From: an uncultured Lachnospiraceae bacterium
GTDB lineage: Bacteria > Bacillota > Clostridia > Lachnospirales > Lachnospiraceae
Length of the DNA: 64,000 nucleotides
Direction of reading: 5' to 3'
NCBI GenBank assembly: GCA_900317915.1
Contig: ONIO01000001.1
Span: 248,001-312,000, forward strand
This document shows positions 20,263-29,607 of this stretch, piece by piece. The notes below the pieces were generated by a model. That model did no database searches. It saw nothing but the letters and a program-made list of their open reading frames with translations, and had not been told where the DNA came from. The stretch's first letter is position 1, and the number at the start of each line of letters is the position of its first letter. Both the position numbers and the translations under genes were made by a program.

Positions 20263-21261
20263 CTAAGAACGTGGAAAATGAATTCCATTATTTTCCTGAA
20301 ACAGGACAGCCAGATCCTTATCCTGTTCTCCTGTACCAAGGGCATACTTATCATAAAAAGCATTCATAATCTTAATTGCAGCCTCTCGATTCGCCTCGTA
20401 TTCAGGAAAAACCAAATCGAATCCGAAAACGTGAACTCGTACAAGTAAGTAATGGTCCTTCTCCTGAATGGATACTTCGGCTTCAAAAGGAGTAATACAA
20501 TTTTTAAGATATATATAAAAGAAATAAATTGTAAAGAATAACTTGGTGTCATTTAGGCTACCAGATTCTAGGAGTTCATCTGAAATTGGACGAATCCGAA
20601 AGCGACGATCATTATCTCTTGAGATCTTCTCTAAAAAGTTCTCTCGAAATTCCGGAAAGGGTTTGGGATTCAGGATATAATCGCTCATGAATATGGAGAA
20701 TAGTTCCTGATAGAAATTCTCATCTTGCATGGGAGTCTCTGGATTCATCGAGAGAATGCCTCTTCGAATGGAATTATAGGTCTTCATCAGATCCCAATCC
20801 AAACGTCTGTCATGGTTCTCCCAATAGGTGGAGATATCCGAACTCAAAAGAGAATCCTTAAGATTGGACTGCATAGGGTCAATCATCAGACCGCTTTCAT
20901 CTTGAAATGCATCCTGTAAAGCTTCCACGACATCCCTAAGATTCATAAAAGGCTTCACAACCGTGCGGAAAATCTGGTACTTATTAATACACTCTAAAAG
21001 TGGAGGTATATTATCATAGTTACTCGTAAGAATGATTCTTGTCATAGGGAATCCGTAGGCAATTGCCTCAATGAGATCATAGCTTGTACCGTAGCTTGTC
21101 TCAAAGGGACAAATCATAACATCTGGAAATAAATTACTTACTTCAGCTAGTGCCTCTTCTGGTTTCGTTACAAAAACCAATTGATCATCTACATATTCAG
21201 ATAGTGTGCGTAATTCACGCATATCCCTAGGATTATCCTCGAATATGACAACACTTTTCAT
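20263..21261 (-). CDS. Receiver-like (pseudo-receiver) protein of unknown output
   Basis: 332 residues from ATG 21261, chosen because GAGGT lies seven bases upstream. Residues 1-115 resemble a response-regulator receiver: acidic pair E8-D9 (FEDN), T79-S80 (ILTS) and the K103-P104 switch (VVKPF). Where the phospho-acceptor aspartate should be, the sequence is PDVMICPFE, so position 51/52 is Cys-Pro. The remaining 215 residues contain no recognisable DNA-binding domain. A stretch around 235-275 (YIYLKNCITPFEAEVSI) is faintly like a histidine-kinase ATPase N-box, but this is weak. Phosphorylation-independent signalling is an inference. Confidence 0.7.
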   Translation of the reverse strand: MKSVVIFEDNPRDMRELRTLSEYVDDQLVFVTKPEEALAEVSNLFPDVMICPFETSYGTSYDLIEAIAYGFPMTRIILTSNYDNIPPLLECINKYQIFRTVVKPFMNLRDVVEALQDAFQDESGLMIDPMQSNLKDSLLSSDISTYWENHDRRLDWDLMKTYNSIRRGILSMNPETPMQDENFYQELFSIFMSDYILNPKPFPEFRENFLEKISRDNDRRFRIRPISDELLESGSLNDTKLFFTIYFFYIYLKNCITPFEAEVSIQEKDHYLLVRVHVFGFDLVFPEYEANREAAIKIMNAFYDKYALGTGEQDKDLAVLFQENNGIHFPRS

Positions 21262-21309
21262 ATCACTTACCTCAAATAACAGATAAAAAACTGCTTCCAT
21301 TCGGTCAAA

Positions 21310-21338
21310 AGTATACCAAAACACAGGAATAGGGTAAA
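21310..21338 (-). promoter_or_regulatory. Sigma-A promoter for the pseudo-receiver gene
   Basis: TTTACC (21333-21338), 17-base spacer, TATACT (21310-21315). The expected start is near 21303, giving a leader of about 42 bases. It lies in the divergent region shared with tyrA. Confidence 0.6.
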
Positions 21339-21414
21339 GACTTCCGTCTCTACTTTTTCACCGTACTAAAATCGATTTCGTTCATTGGTAAATATATATT
21401 TTGAGGGATAACAT

Positions 21415-22515
21415 ATGACCTATCATAAAATTGGTTTTATCGGTTTGGGATTAATTGGAGGCTCCATTGCAAAGGCAATTCATGGACTCTATCCTGACAC
21501 GGAAATAATTGGACATGCGTCAAGACGCTCTACTTTGGAAAAAGCATATGCAGATCATGTAATTCATAATGATGACTTTCTACCTATAGAGGATTTCTCA
21601 GAGTGTGATGTCATCTTTTTATGCGGTCCAGTCATGGTTAACTGCAACTATTTAAAGAAGCTACTGCCATATCTTAAGGAGACCACCCTTATTACAGATG
21701 TAGGTTCTGTAAAGGGGGACATCCATGAAGCCATTCGTTCTCTTGGGCTATCCAAGCAGTTTATCGGTGGTCACCCAATGGCAGGTTCTGAGGCCATAGG
21801 ATACGACAATTCCAATCCATTCCTACTTCAGAATGCCTTCTATATCCTAACTTGTGACCCTGAGATGGATTCCAATAAATTGGACGAGTTTCAGGCTTAT
21901 GTGAAGAGTTTTGGTGCAGTACCTATTGCTTTGTCCCCAGAGGAGCATGACTTTGCAACTGCTGCAATCAGTCATCTTCCACACTTGATATCAGCCTCTC
22001 TGGTTAATCTGGTTCGAAAGGAAGATACCAAGGATCAGATTCTGAAGACATTAGCTGCTGGTGGATTTCGTGATATTACACGTATCTCTTCCTCCTCTCC
22101 TGTCATGTGGCAGAATATCTCCCTGGCAAATCAGGAGAAGATTATTAAGTTAATCGATCTCTACTTAGAGTCCTTAGGGGAGTTTCGCGAGGCCATTGTA
22201 GCAGGTGATGCGGAGCGACTGATTTCTCTTTTTTCTAATGCCAAGGAATACCGTGACTCCTTACCTATCACAGACCGAGGAGTTCTATCAACTTCCAATG
22301 AGATCTACCTCTTTATCGAGGACCGTGTCGGTGGTATCTCTGAAGTGGCAAAGCTATTAGCAGATCACTCCATTAGTATTAAGAATATTAGCATCATCCA
22401 TAACCGTGAATTCGAGGATGGTGTTCTTCGTTTAGAGACCTACGAAGCAGAAGATAAGAAAAAGGCCCTTACTCTATTAAGAGAAAACGGCTTTATGATT
22501 CGTGAGAAACGATAA
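21415..22515 (+). CDS. tyrA: Prephenate dehydrogenase with C-terminal ACT domain
   Basis: 366 residues, full length. It catalyses the NAD-dependent oxidative decarboxylation of prephenate to 4-hydroxyphenylpyruvate in tyrosine synthesis. The N-terminal dinucleotide motif GLGLIGGSIAKAI begins at residue 9. The prephenate region contains GGHPMAGSE. An ACT domain (about 298-364), likely for feedback by tyrosine, closes the protein. GAGGG lies upstream of ATG 21415. It is the first gene of a two-gene plus-strand operon with aroA, nine bases downstream. Confidence 0.95.
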   Translation: MTYHKIGFIGLGLIGGSIAKAIHGLYPDTEIIGHASRRSTLEKAYADHVIHNDDFLPIEDFSECDVIFLCGPVMVNCNYLKKLLPYLKETTLITDVGSVKGDIHEAIRSLGLSKQFIGGHPMAGSEAIGYDNSNPFLLQNAFYILTCDPEMDSNKLDEFQAYVKSFGAVPIALSPEEHDFATAAISHLPHLISASLVNLVRKEDTKDQILKTLAAGGFRDITRISSSSPVMWQNISLANQEKIIKLIDLYLESLGEFREAIVAGDAERLISLFSNAKEYRDSLPITDRGVLSTSNEIYLFIEDRVGGISEVAKLLADHSISIKNISIIHNREFEDGVLRLETYEAEDKKKALTLLRENGFMIREKR

Positions 22516-22524
22516 GGAGACAAG

Positions 22525-23823
22525 ATGAATCCATCCCCATTTTCAGAAAAGATAATGCCTTTAAAAGGTGAAATCACTGTCCCTGGTGATAAGTCTATCT
22601 CCCACCGTTCTGTCATGTTCGGCTCCCTATCCAAGGGAAAAACTTTTATTACAGGCTTCCTAGATGGTGCAGACTGTAGATCAACCATCGCTGCATTTCA
22701 AAAGATGGGCATTGCCATTGAAAAGGATCAGAATCATGTCATAGTTTACGGCAAGGGACTTGAAGGTCTAAGCCAGCCAAGTAGCGCCCTAGATATGGGG
22801 AATAGCGGAACTACCACTCGACTGATAAGCGGTATCTTAGCAGGACAGTCATTCACCAGTCATCTCACAGGAGATGCCTCTATTCAAAAGCGTCCCATGG
22901 GCCGAATCATTGATCCATTAACACAAATGGGAGCTAATATCTCATCTGATTGTGGTAATCAATGCGCTCCCTTAACAATTCGCCCCGCCACTCTCCACGG
23001 GATTCACTATCAATCCCCTGTTGCATCTGCTCAGGTAAAGTCCTGTGTTCTACTTGCTGGACTCTATGCAGAGGGAGAGACCACTGTAACAGAGCCAGCG
23101 ATATCTAGAGATCACACCGAGCGAATGCTTCGAAGCTTCGGCGCAGACATTCAATCCAACGCAATGGAGAAAAGTGCACGTATCATCGGGCATCCGACCC
23201 TGATCGGCCAATCTATTCAGGTGCCATCTGACATCTCCTCCGCCGCTTACTTTTTGGCAGCAGGACTGATTACCCCAAATAGTGAGATCCTCCTTCATAA
23301 TGTGAATACGAATCCTACAAGAGCCGGTATCCTAAAAGTCATCCAGGATATGGGTGGCTCCATAAAATATGAGAATCAGCACATTGTTTCTGGTGAAGAA
23401 GTAAGTGATCTTATCGTAAGAACCTCATCCCTTACAGGATGTACCATTGAGGGAGACTTAATTCCAACCCTAATCGATGAAATACCTATGATTGCAGTCC
23501 TTGCAGCTTTTGCTCAAGGTACAACCTATATTCGTGATGCTAAGGAATTACGTGTGAAGGAATCTGACCGTATACAGTCTATTACTGAGAATCTCTTAGC
23601 TATGGGTGCTGATATCACAGCAACTGAGGATGGTATGATTATTCGAGGTGGTAAGCCTCTCCATGGTGCCTCTATTCAGACCCACTTGGATCACAGAATC
23701 GCAATGGCCTTTACCATTGCAGGATTAGCCTGTGATGGAGCTATCTCTTTAGATCATCCAGATTGCGTGGATATCTCCTATCCTAACTTCTATGAACAGG
23801 TCCAATCGCTGATACAGGAATGA
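22525..23823 (+). CDS. aroA: 3-phosphoshikimate 1-carboxyvinyltransferase (EPSP synthase)
   Basis: 432 residues, full length. It transfers enolpyruvate from PEP to shikimate-3-phosphate, the penultimate step to chorismate. The PEP and shikimate-3-phosphate motifs PGDKSISHRS and MGNSGTTTRLI are intact. The C-terminal KESDRI and DHRIAMAF motifs are also present. It follows tyrA by nine bases with AAGGAG upstream of the ATG, so aromatic amino-acid synthesis is co-regulated. A hairpin follows the stop. Confidence 0.96.
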   Translation: MNPSPFSEKIMPLKGEITVPGDKSISHRSVMFGSLSKGKTFITGFLDGADCRSTIAAFQKMGIAIEKDQNHVIVYGKGLEGLSQPSSALDMGNSGTTTRLISGILAGQSFTSHLTGDASIQKRPMGRIIDPLTQMGANISSDCGNQCAPLTIRPATLHGIHYQSPVASAQVKSCVLLAGLYAEGETTVTEPAISRDHTERMLRSFGADIQSNAMEKSARIIGHPTLIGQSIQVPSDISSAAYFLAAGLITPNSEILLHNVNTNPTRAGILKVIQDMGGSIKYENQHIVSGEEVSDLIVRTSSLTGCTIEGDLIPTLIDEIPMIAVLAAFAQGTTYIRDAKELRVKESDRIQSITENLLAMGADITATEDGMIIRGGKPLHGASIQTHLDHRIAMAFTIAGLACDGAISLDHPDCVDISYPNFYEQVQSLIQE

Positions 23824-23829
23824 TAGAAA

Positions 23830-23858
23830 TGTAAACCAAGCTTGAGGTTGGTTTACAT
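23830..23858 (+). terminator. Hairpin after aroA, likely terminator
   Basis: GTAAACCAA / TTGGTTTAC-type inverted repeat immediately after aroA. Only a short T-run (ATTT) follows on the plus strand, so it may be weak. It sits back to back with the terminator of the convergent SEC-C gene. Confidence 0.55.
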
Positions 23859-23861
23859 TTA

Positions 23862-23899
23862 AAAAGACCTCCTATCGGAATACACCAATAGGAGGTCTT
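23862..23899 (-). terminator. Intrinsic terminator after the SEC-C protein gene
   Basis: AAGACCTCCTAT / ATAGGAGGTCTT inverted repeat followed by five T residues on the minus strand, 20 bases after the stop codon. Confidence 0.85.
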
Positions 23900-23917
23900 C
23901 GTATGTCATATGATAAA

Positions 23918-24454
23918 TTACTGTAAATACTTAGGATCTAATGGCTCAGCACCCTTCTTACCATGGCAGAACTTATACTTCTTTCCAGAGCCACATGGAC
24001 ACATATCATTACGTCCAATCTTCTTCGCTCTGTGAACGGTGTGGCTCTGCTTCTGCTCTAAGTACAGCTTCTTACGCTCTTCCTTAGTGAAGATCTTATC
24101 CCACTCTGGAAGATTATAGAGCCAATCTGCATCTGCATCTACCATATTCTTGTACAATCTTTCCTTATCAAAAGCTAAAGAAACCTCTGTATTCTCATCC
24201 ATGGTTTCAATTGGATTAGCCTGAACCAAGCTATCATTGATACCATCTAAGAAACCGACCATGATCTTCAGCTCAACGCCAAAACGATCAGCTAATTCCT
24301 TAACTGTACCTGTTACAACATTAGAAGGATCGGTAAGGAGAATCTTATAGATGTCTCTCTCCTTCTCGAAATAGTTATCCCAAAGTTTCTTCAGCTGATT
24401 AGGATCCTCTTCTCTGTCGTATGCCTCGTTTCTCCAATCTTCAAGTAAACTCAT
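23918..24454 (-). CDS. SEC-C zinc-motif protein
   Basis: 178 residues from ATG 24454, which has AGAGG seven bases upstream; in-frame starts further out lack a site. The C-terminus carries the SecA-like metal-binding motif [13 protein letters not shown] at about 152-164. The preceding 150 residues are acidic and helical with no domain I recognise. It is far too short to be SecA. Proteins of this type are common in Lachnospiraceae and uncharacterised; zinc binding is the only safe prediction. Confidence 0.8.
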   Translation of the reverse strand: MSLLEDWRNEAYDREEDPNQLKKLWDNYFEKERDIYKILLTDPSNVVTGTVKELADRFGVELKIMVGFLDGINDSLVQANPIETMDENTEVSLAFDKERLYKNMVDADADWLYNLPEWDKIFTKEERKKLYLEQKQSHTVHRAKKIGRNDMCPCGSGKKYKFCHGKKGAEPLDPKYLQ

Positions 24455-24607
24455 AGCAAAACCTCTCTTATCTGTATTCATGTTCTCAGACACTTTATAA
24501 TAGTATGCATCTGAACTCATTTATTTTATCAGAAGATATGAATTATGTATAGAAATTATTTTTGAGATAAGGTACCCTAAATATAGTTTTCTAGAAAGGA
24601 TTTCACT

Positions 24608-24832
24608 ATGAAAAAAGTACGTCAAATCGCTGCAATTCTTGGAATTATCCTTTTGGTTGGTATGTATGTCTTTACACTAATCGCTGCATTCACAGATAAT
24701 CCAGAAACCATGCATATTCTCGGTGCATCCATTGCCCTTTCCATTATTGTCCCAGTATTAATCTGGGTCCTGGGAATCTTCGTTCGAATCGGAAAAGATG
24801 ACAAAGAACAAAATAATAAGGCTTCAAAATAA
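24608..24832 (+). CDS. Small two-helix membrane protein
   Basis: 74 residues. Two hydrophobic helices (about 6-28 and 38-62) flank a short polar loop (FTDNPETMH), with a charged lysine-rich tail. AAAGGA precedes ATG 24608 at normal spacing. It lies alone on the plus strand between two minus-strand genes and shares a bidirectional terminator with the ABC exporter. Function is unknown. Confidence 0.7.
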   Translation: MKKVRQIAAILGIILLVGMYVFTLIAAFTDNPETMHILGASIALSIIVPVLIWVLGIFVRIGKDDKEQNNKASK

Positions 24833-24863
24833 AAGACTGGGATTTTGATTTTTATAGCAAATG

Positions 24864-24909
24864 AAAAAGGTGGGTTCCTAAGCCAGGAGGCTTTCGGATC
24901 CACCTTTTA
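24864..24909. terminator. Bidirectional terminator
   Basis: Outer arms AAAAGGTGG / CCACCTTTT with nested inner pairing. T-runs follow on both strands. It ends the plus-strand small membrane gene and the minus-strand ABC permease gene. Confidence 0.85.
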
Positions 24910-24929
24910 TTATAATGTATTATTTTCTA

Positions 24930-27089
24930 TTATTTTCTTCTACGAAGTACCCAAATTACAATTCCTACAACGATTAGGATTAGAGGTAATGCAATCCCCC
25001 AGAAGAGTCCATAGATCAAAGCAGCCTTGGATGTGAACTGCAATGTAGAATAGGAATAATTCTTACTTGCAATGGATATGGTACCACCTTCATTTTTACT
25101 GAAAGCATCGAGAATATTAGCAAACAATCGGGTGTTCTGACCAGGTGCAACACTCTCCACATCATTGATCATCATATAGGTAGAGGCCAGGACAACCATA
25201 TTGTTATTCTCGCCATCAGTAGCCACTTCCGTACCTAATACATAGCTTTGTGCAGATGGCATGCCACTCTCCATACTTACCTCTGAGCCACTCACTGGAT
25301 CAATCAGATTCGATGTAGCAGAGGATGTAATGATGTCAGAATACATCATGGAATCATTGCCGCCAGAAATCATACCCTGTGCCTGAGGTACAATAATGGA
25401 TGGGCGATCTGAGATACCTGTTGTCAGGCTCATGGACTTCACATCTGGATAGAGTAAAAGTGATGAATTCGGTGCAGCATAACTACTGTCTGATTCGGTT
25501 ACCATACCCTTGGCTGTAGAGATACCGTACTCCTTAAGCATCGCTAGAAAATTAGGTACACCATCACCACTGACTTGAGCATCGATATTCAAGGTAATCA
25601 GGATCTTACCGCCATTATTGATATAAGTCTTCACCTTATCGATTTCATCTGTACCAAAATCAGTTACTGGTCCATTGATTACCAGTAGAGTGCAGTCATC
25701 AGGGATATCTGCTGTACGAAGCGTAATGGAATCACTGCTCCAGTTTTTCTTATCAATATATTCGGTAAATGCACTGCCTAAGTCTGCTTCACTATGGCCT
25801 GTTACATAATAGATTTTATCACTACTATCACTTGTGACATTCTGAATCGCTGCAGTGATCTGTCCCTCCGCATCATATCCTGTAATTGCATAGGATGAAT
25901 AACTTGAATCCATAGAATACTTAAAGAGATTGGTGGCATCGATAGCCTTTCCCTTATCTGTCTGATCATTGACAACAATCAGGCTTCCTTCATTCAGCTG
26001 AGCATCTGTATACTGGCTTGCAAAGGAAGGATTCTCATCCGGATTAATGAACTTCACTTTTATATGCTTATTGCCATCATAATTATTTAGTGTCTTTAAC
26101 ACTGTTGCACCAGAATATGGTACGGAATAAGAAGATGTAGACAGGGATGCCATCTTATTCTCCTTATCCTTTGTATTTAAGACATAGATTGTAATATCTT
26201 GATCTAGTTTCTTTAAGAACTTCTTAGAGTCAGAAGTAAGTGTGTAATACTTCTGCTTTGTCATATCAATGGTGGTATAACGAGAAGGCAGCTTGCTTAA
26301 TCCAAAGTTCAAAAGAAATGTTGCAGCGAGGCAGATAAGGATGGACAGAATACTGAAGGCACCTGTTGTAAGGCGCTTACTGCTGATGGTCCACCTTCTC
26401 TTTTGAATAACCTGCATGGTTAAAAACAGAGCTACAACAATTACTGACAGATAATAGACCGTGGAGGATACATCAATAATTCCACTTTCAAAGTTCTGAA
26501 AGGGAGTATTTAAGTCATAGATATTTAATACCTGAGATAAGATCTTATTATTAAATAAAGACGTAATCGCAGTCATCATGTAGCCAAGGAAAAGAACTGC
26601 AATTGCAAGAATTGCCGCAATCATCTGGCTCTCTGTTAAGGAAGACATAAAGACGCCAATTGCAATACAAGAAAGTCCATACAGCCAATATCCTAGAAGA
26701 GCAGTATAACTCTCTTTAAGTGCCACTTTACCAAATAAGCGAAGGAATAATGGGCTGATTCCCATTGCTAATACCACAAGGGTAAAGCATGATGCTAAAG
26801 CCAAAAACTTTCCAACAACCATTTTTCCAACAGATAAGGGAGAGGTCAAAAGAAGCTGATCCACATGATTCTTCCTCTCTTCAGACAAAGCCCTCATGGT
26901 GAGAATTGGTACCGTAATGAGTAATAAAAATGTTACACCATAGATGGTATTAGCAGTGGATGGGATACCTCTTGAGATATTATAAGCGAAGAAATATAGA
27001 CCATACACAGCTAGGTTAATACCCACAAAAAGCCAGCCAACTACATTCGTGAATAACGAACGAAAATCTCTTTTAAATACAGCAATCAC
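24930..27089 (-). CDS. GldF-GldG-type fused ABC-2 permease and auxiliary domain
   Basis: 719 residues in two parts. Residues 1-240 are an ABC-2 permease with six transmembrane helices, including the EERKNHVDQLLLTSP stretch typical of this family. After a seventh helix (about 243-264), residues 270-680 form an extracytoplasmic ABC_transp_aux/GldG-like domain. A final helix at about 690-713 ends in RRRK. In Bacteroidetes GldF and GldG are separate; here they are one chain. The start codon is GTG 27089, overlapping the ATPase stop as GTGA with AGAGG 10 bases upstream. Substrate is unknown; gliding is not implied. Confidence 0.85.
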   Translation of the reverse strand: MIAVFKRDFRSLFTNVVGWLFVGINLAVYGLYFFAYNISRGIPSTANTIYGVTFLLLITVPILTMRALSEERKNHVDQLLLTSPLSVGKMVVGKFLALASCFTLVVLAMGISPLFLRLFGKVALKESYTALLGYWLYGLSCIAIGVFMSSLTESQMIAAILAIAVLFLGYMMTAITSLFNNKILSQVLNIYDLNTPFQNFESGIIDVSSTVYYLSVIVVALFLTMQVIQKRRWTISSKRLTTGAFSILSILICLAATFLLNFGLSKLPSRYTTIDMTKQKYYTLTSDSKKFLKKLDQDITIYVLNTKDKENKMASLSTSSYSVPYSGATVLKTLNNYDGNKHIKVKFINPDENPSFASQYTDAQLNEGSLIVVNDQTDKGKAIDATNLFKYSMDSSYSSYAITGYDAEGQITAAIQNVTSDSSDKIYYVTGHSEADLGSAFTEYIDKKNWSSDSITLRTADIPDDCTLLVINGPVTDFGTDEIDKVKTYINNGGKILITLNIDAQVSGDGVPNFLAMLKEYGISTAKGMVTESDSSYAAPNSSLLLYPDVKSMSLTTGISDRPSIIVPQAQGMISGGNDSMMYSDIITSSATSNLIDPVSGSEVSMESGMPSAQSYVLGTEVATDGENNNMVVLASTYMMINDVESVAPGQNTRLFANILDAFSKNEGGTISIASKNYSYSTLQFTSKAALIYGLFWGIALPLILIVVGIVIWVLRRRK

Positions 27090-28054
27090 TCTTCATCTAC
27101 CTCTTTACATTTTTTAAGTTCAAAATTATCAGTCAGCTGAAGGAATACGTCCTCTAAGGACTGGCCTTCTTCCTTCATCTCTACAATTGCAAAATGTAGT
27201 TCCATAAGAAGCTCAGAAACTCTTGGGCGAATATCCTGATTTCCTACAAATTCCACTTCCAAATTTGCTTCTTTCTTACCTGCTTCTTGGATTACCTTCA
27301 CCTCAGAGATAACTGGAATATCCAAAAGTGCCATGCGAGCTGCTTCTCCATCACCAATTCCTTGGATATTGAGATGCCGTCTAGACTCAAAGCGTCTGCT
27401 TAATTCAGAAGTCTTCTCTGACAGAATTAACTTACCCTGAGAGATAATAAAGATGTAATCACAGACTTCATTTACCTCGGAGAGTATATGGGAGGACAAA
27501 AGGATAATATGATCCTTCTTCATCTCCTCTAACTGCTGGCGGAATTCATTAAGCTGACGAGGATCGAGACCAACGGTTGGCTCATCTAGGATAATGAATT
27601 TTGGATTACCCACAATTGCTGCAGCAAATCCAACGCGCTGACGATATCCCTTCGAGAGATTTCGAATCAGTCGATTTTCCATATCCTCTAAAGATGCAGT
27701 TTTTACTACCCGCTTCAGTTCCTCTTCTCTTTCTTTTCGAGGAATACCCTTTAATTCTATGACAAATACCAAATATTCAAGGACAGTCATCTCTAAATAT
27801 AAAGGTGGAACTTCTGGTAAGTATCCAATTCTTTTTTTCGCATTTTTTTGATCCTTAAAAATATCATATCCATCAATGGTCACTGTTCCGCTGCTGGTTC
27901 CGAGATATCCTGTCATCATATTCATAGTTGTTGTCTTACCTGCACCATTGGGTCCAAGTAATCCATAGATATGACCAGGCTGCATGGTAAAGCTAATATC
28001 GTCTACCGCTTTGGTTGTGCCATATGACTTTGTTAGGTGGCTTACTTTAATCAA
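27086..28054 (-). CDS. ABC transporter ATP-binding protein, GldA-like
   Basis: 322 residues. Walker A GPNGAGKTT (about 38-46), signature LSKGYRQRVGFAAA and Walker B FIILDEPTVGLDPRQ are intact. A C-terminal accessory region follows from about 220. I choose TTG 28054 (MIKVSHLTKSYG) as start because GGAGG lies eight bases upstream and the family begins there; an ATG 12 codons earlier has a poorly placed site. It overlaps the permease gene by four bases, so the two form one exporter. Confidence 0.88.
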   Translation of the reverse strand: MIKVSHLTKSYGTTKAVDDISFTMQPGHIYGLLGPNGAGKTTTMNMMTGYLGTSSGTVTIDGYDIFKDQKNAKKRIGYLPEVPPLYLEMTVLEYLVFVIELKGIPRKEREEELKRVVKTASLEDMENRLIRNLSKGYRQRVGFAAAIVGNPKFIILDEPTVGLDPRQLNEFRQQLEEMKKDHIILLSSHILSEVNEVCDYIFIISQGKLILSEKTSELSRRFESRRHLNIQGIGDGEAARMALLDIPVISEVKVIQEAGKKEANLEVEFVGNQDIRPRVSELLMELHFAIVEMKEEGQSLEDVFLQLTDNFELKKCKEVDEE

Positions 28055-28154
28055 CCTTCTATCCTCCAAACATCTCTCATAGGAGTTCATTTCCTGTATA
28101 CAACAATGTTTAGTATACCCAATCTCGCATGATGAAGTGTGAATTTTTTGTAAA

Positions 28155-28198
28155 AAGAAAGCGTAATTGTATCGGAATGCCCCAAATACAACTACGCC
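28155..28198 (-). terminator. Intrinsic terminator after purA
   Basis: GCGTAGTTGTAT / ATACAATTACGC arms (one G-T wobble; 28161-28172 and 28186-28197). The minus strand then has TTTCTTTTT. Confidence 0.85.
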
Positions 28199-28232
28199 TT
28201 ATATTTCATTACAAATGAATGATACCTAGGAA

Positions 28233-29528
28233 TTACTTCTTAAGTGGGGACTCGCGATAGATAATATCCTCACGAGCAGGTCCATTGGAAATCATTGTAA
28301 TAGGGAATCCAATTTCACCTTCAATAAATTCAATATAATCACGACACTTCTCTGGAAGTTCCTCATAATTCTTAATTCCACGAATATCGCACTTCCAGCC
28401 TGGGAAAGTCTTATAAACTGGCTTACAATCCTTCAGCTTGGTTGTAACAGGGAACTCCTTCAGGATTTCTCCCTTGTATTCATAACCGATACATACAGGG
28501 ATCTCGTCCAAATAGCCAAGGTCATCAACTACTGTAAAGGCAACATCTGTACAGCCCTGAACACGGCAACCATACTTACTTGCAACACAGTCATACCAGC
28601 CTACACGTCTAGGACGACCTGTCGTTGCACCATATTCTCCACCGTCTCCTCCATGGTTACGTAAAAGCTCTGCATCATGGCCAAAAATCTCGGATACAAA
28701 CTCACCTGCTCCTACGGCAGAGGAATAAGCCTTAGAAACAACAACAATCTTCTTAATCTCATATGGAGCAAAGCCACAAGATACTGCACCAAATGCAGCT
28801 AATGGAGATGAGGATGTAACCATTGGATAGATACCGTGATCTGGATCCTTCATGGTTCCTAACTGGCCCTCTAAGAGGATATTCTTACCTTCTTTAATCG
28901 CATCATTTAAGTAGAGAGATACATCACCGATATATGGTGCTACACGCTCTCTCTGGGTCTTAATCCATGCCAGTAATTCCTCACGATTAATTGGCTCTGC
29001 ATGGTAGAGATGAACCAGCATCACATCCTTAATATCACAGACACGATTAATCTTCTCTACAAGATAGTCATCATCCTGGTAGAACTCCTGTAACTGCCAG
29101 CCAATCTTCGCATACTTATCAGAATAAAATGGAGCAATTCCAGACTTAGTAGATCCAAAGGACTTACCTGCAAGTCTTGCTTCCTCTAGGGTATCAAAAA
29201 GTACATGATATGGCATCATAACCTGTGCACGATCGGAAATAAGGATATTTGGCTTTGGTACACCACGTGATACGATGGCATCAATTTCATTCATAAACTT
29301 CTCAATATCAAAGGCAACACCAGCGCCCATAATATTCATAATATTCTGATGAAATGCACCAGATGGCATTGTATGAAGTGCAAACTTACCATATTCATTT
29401 ACGATGGTATGACCTGCATTAGCGCCACCCTGAAAACGAATAACAACATCTGCCTGATTAGCTAAAGTATCTGTAATCTTTCCTTTTCCTTCGTCTCCCC
29501 AGTTTGCTCCTACAACTGCTGTAACCAT
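28233..29528 (-). CDS. purA: Adenylosuccinate synthetase
   Basis: 431 residues, full length. It joins IMP and aspartate using GTP, the committed step to AMP. The N-terminal GANWGDEGKGK motif with catalytic aspartate, the AGHT motif and the C-terminal TGRPRR loop are intact. GGAGG lies upstream of ATG 29528. No other purine gene is adjacent, and terminators bracket it, so it is probably transcribed alone. Confidence 0.96.
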   Translation of the reverse strand: MVTAVVGANWGDEGKGKITDTLANQADVVIRFQGGANAGHTIVNEYGKFALHTMPSGAFHQNIMNIMGAGVAFDIEKFMNEIDAIVSRGVPKPNILISDRAQVMMPYHVLFDTLEEARLAGKSFGSTKSGIAPFYSDKYAKIGWQLQEFYQDDDYLVEKINRVCDIKDVMLVHLYHAEPINREELLAWIKTQRERVAPYIGDVSLYLNDAIKEGKNILLEGQLGTMKDPDHGIYPMVTSSSPLAAFGAVSCGFAPYEIKKIVVVSKAYSSAVGAGEFVSEIFGHDAELLRNHGGDGGEYGATTGRPRRVGWYDCVASKYGCRVQGCTDVAFTVVDDLGYLDEIPVCIGYEYKGEILKEFPVTTKLKDCKPVYKTFPGWKCDIRGIKNYEELPEKCRDYIEFIEGEIGFPITMISNGPAREDIIYRESPLKK

Positions 29529-29573
29529 TCTTTTTCCTCCATCTAAAACTTAAAAATAGCCCAATAACTGAAA

Positions 29574-29600
29574 ATCTCCGGATAAGTATAGCTTATCCGG
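29574..29600 (-). terminator. Intrinsic terminator after degV
   Basis: CCGGATAAG / CTTATCCGG arms (29578-29586 and 29592-29600) with a five-base loop; ATTTTC follows on the minus strand. Confidence 0.75.
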
Positions 29601-29607
29601 ATGATTA

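Noticed and set aside
21415..23823. tyrA-aroA plus-strand segment as a transferred island
   Set aside because: Only strand differs. There are no mobility genes, repeats or att-like sites at its edges, and codon use looks like that of the neighbours.
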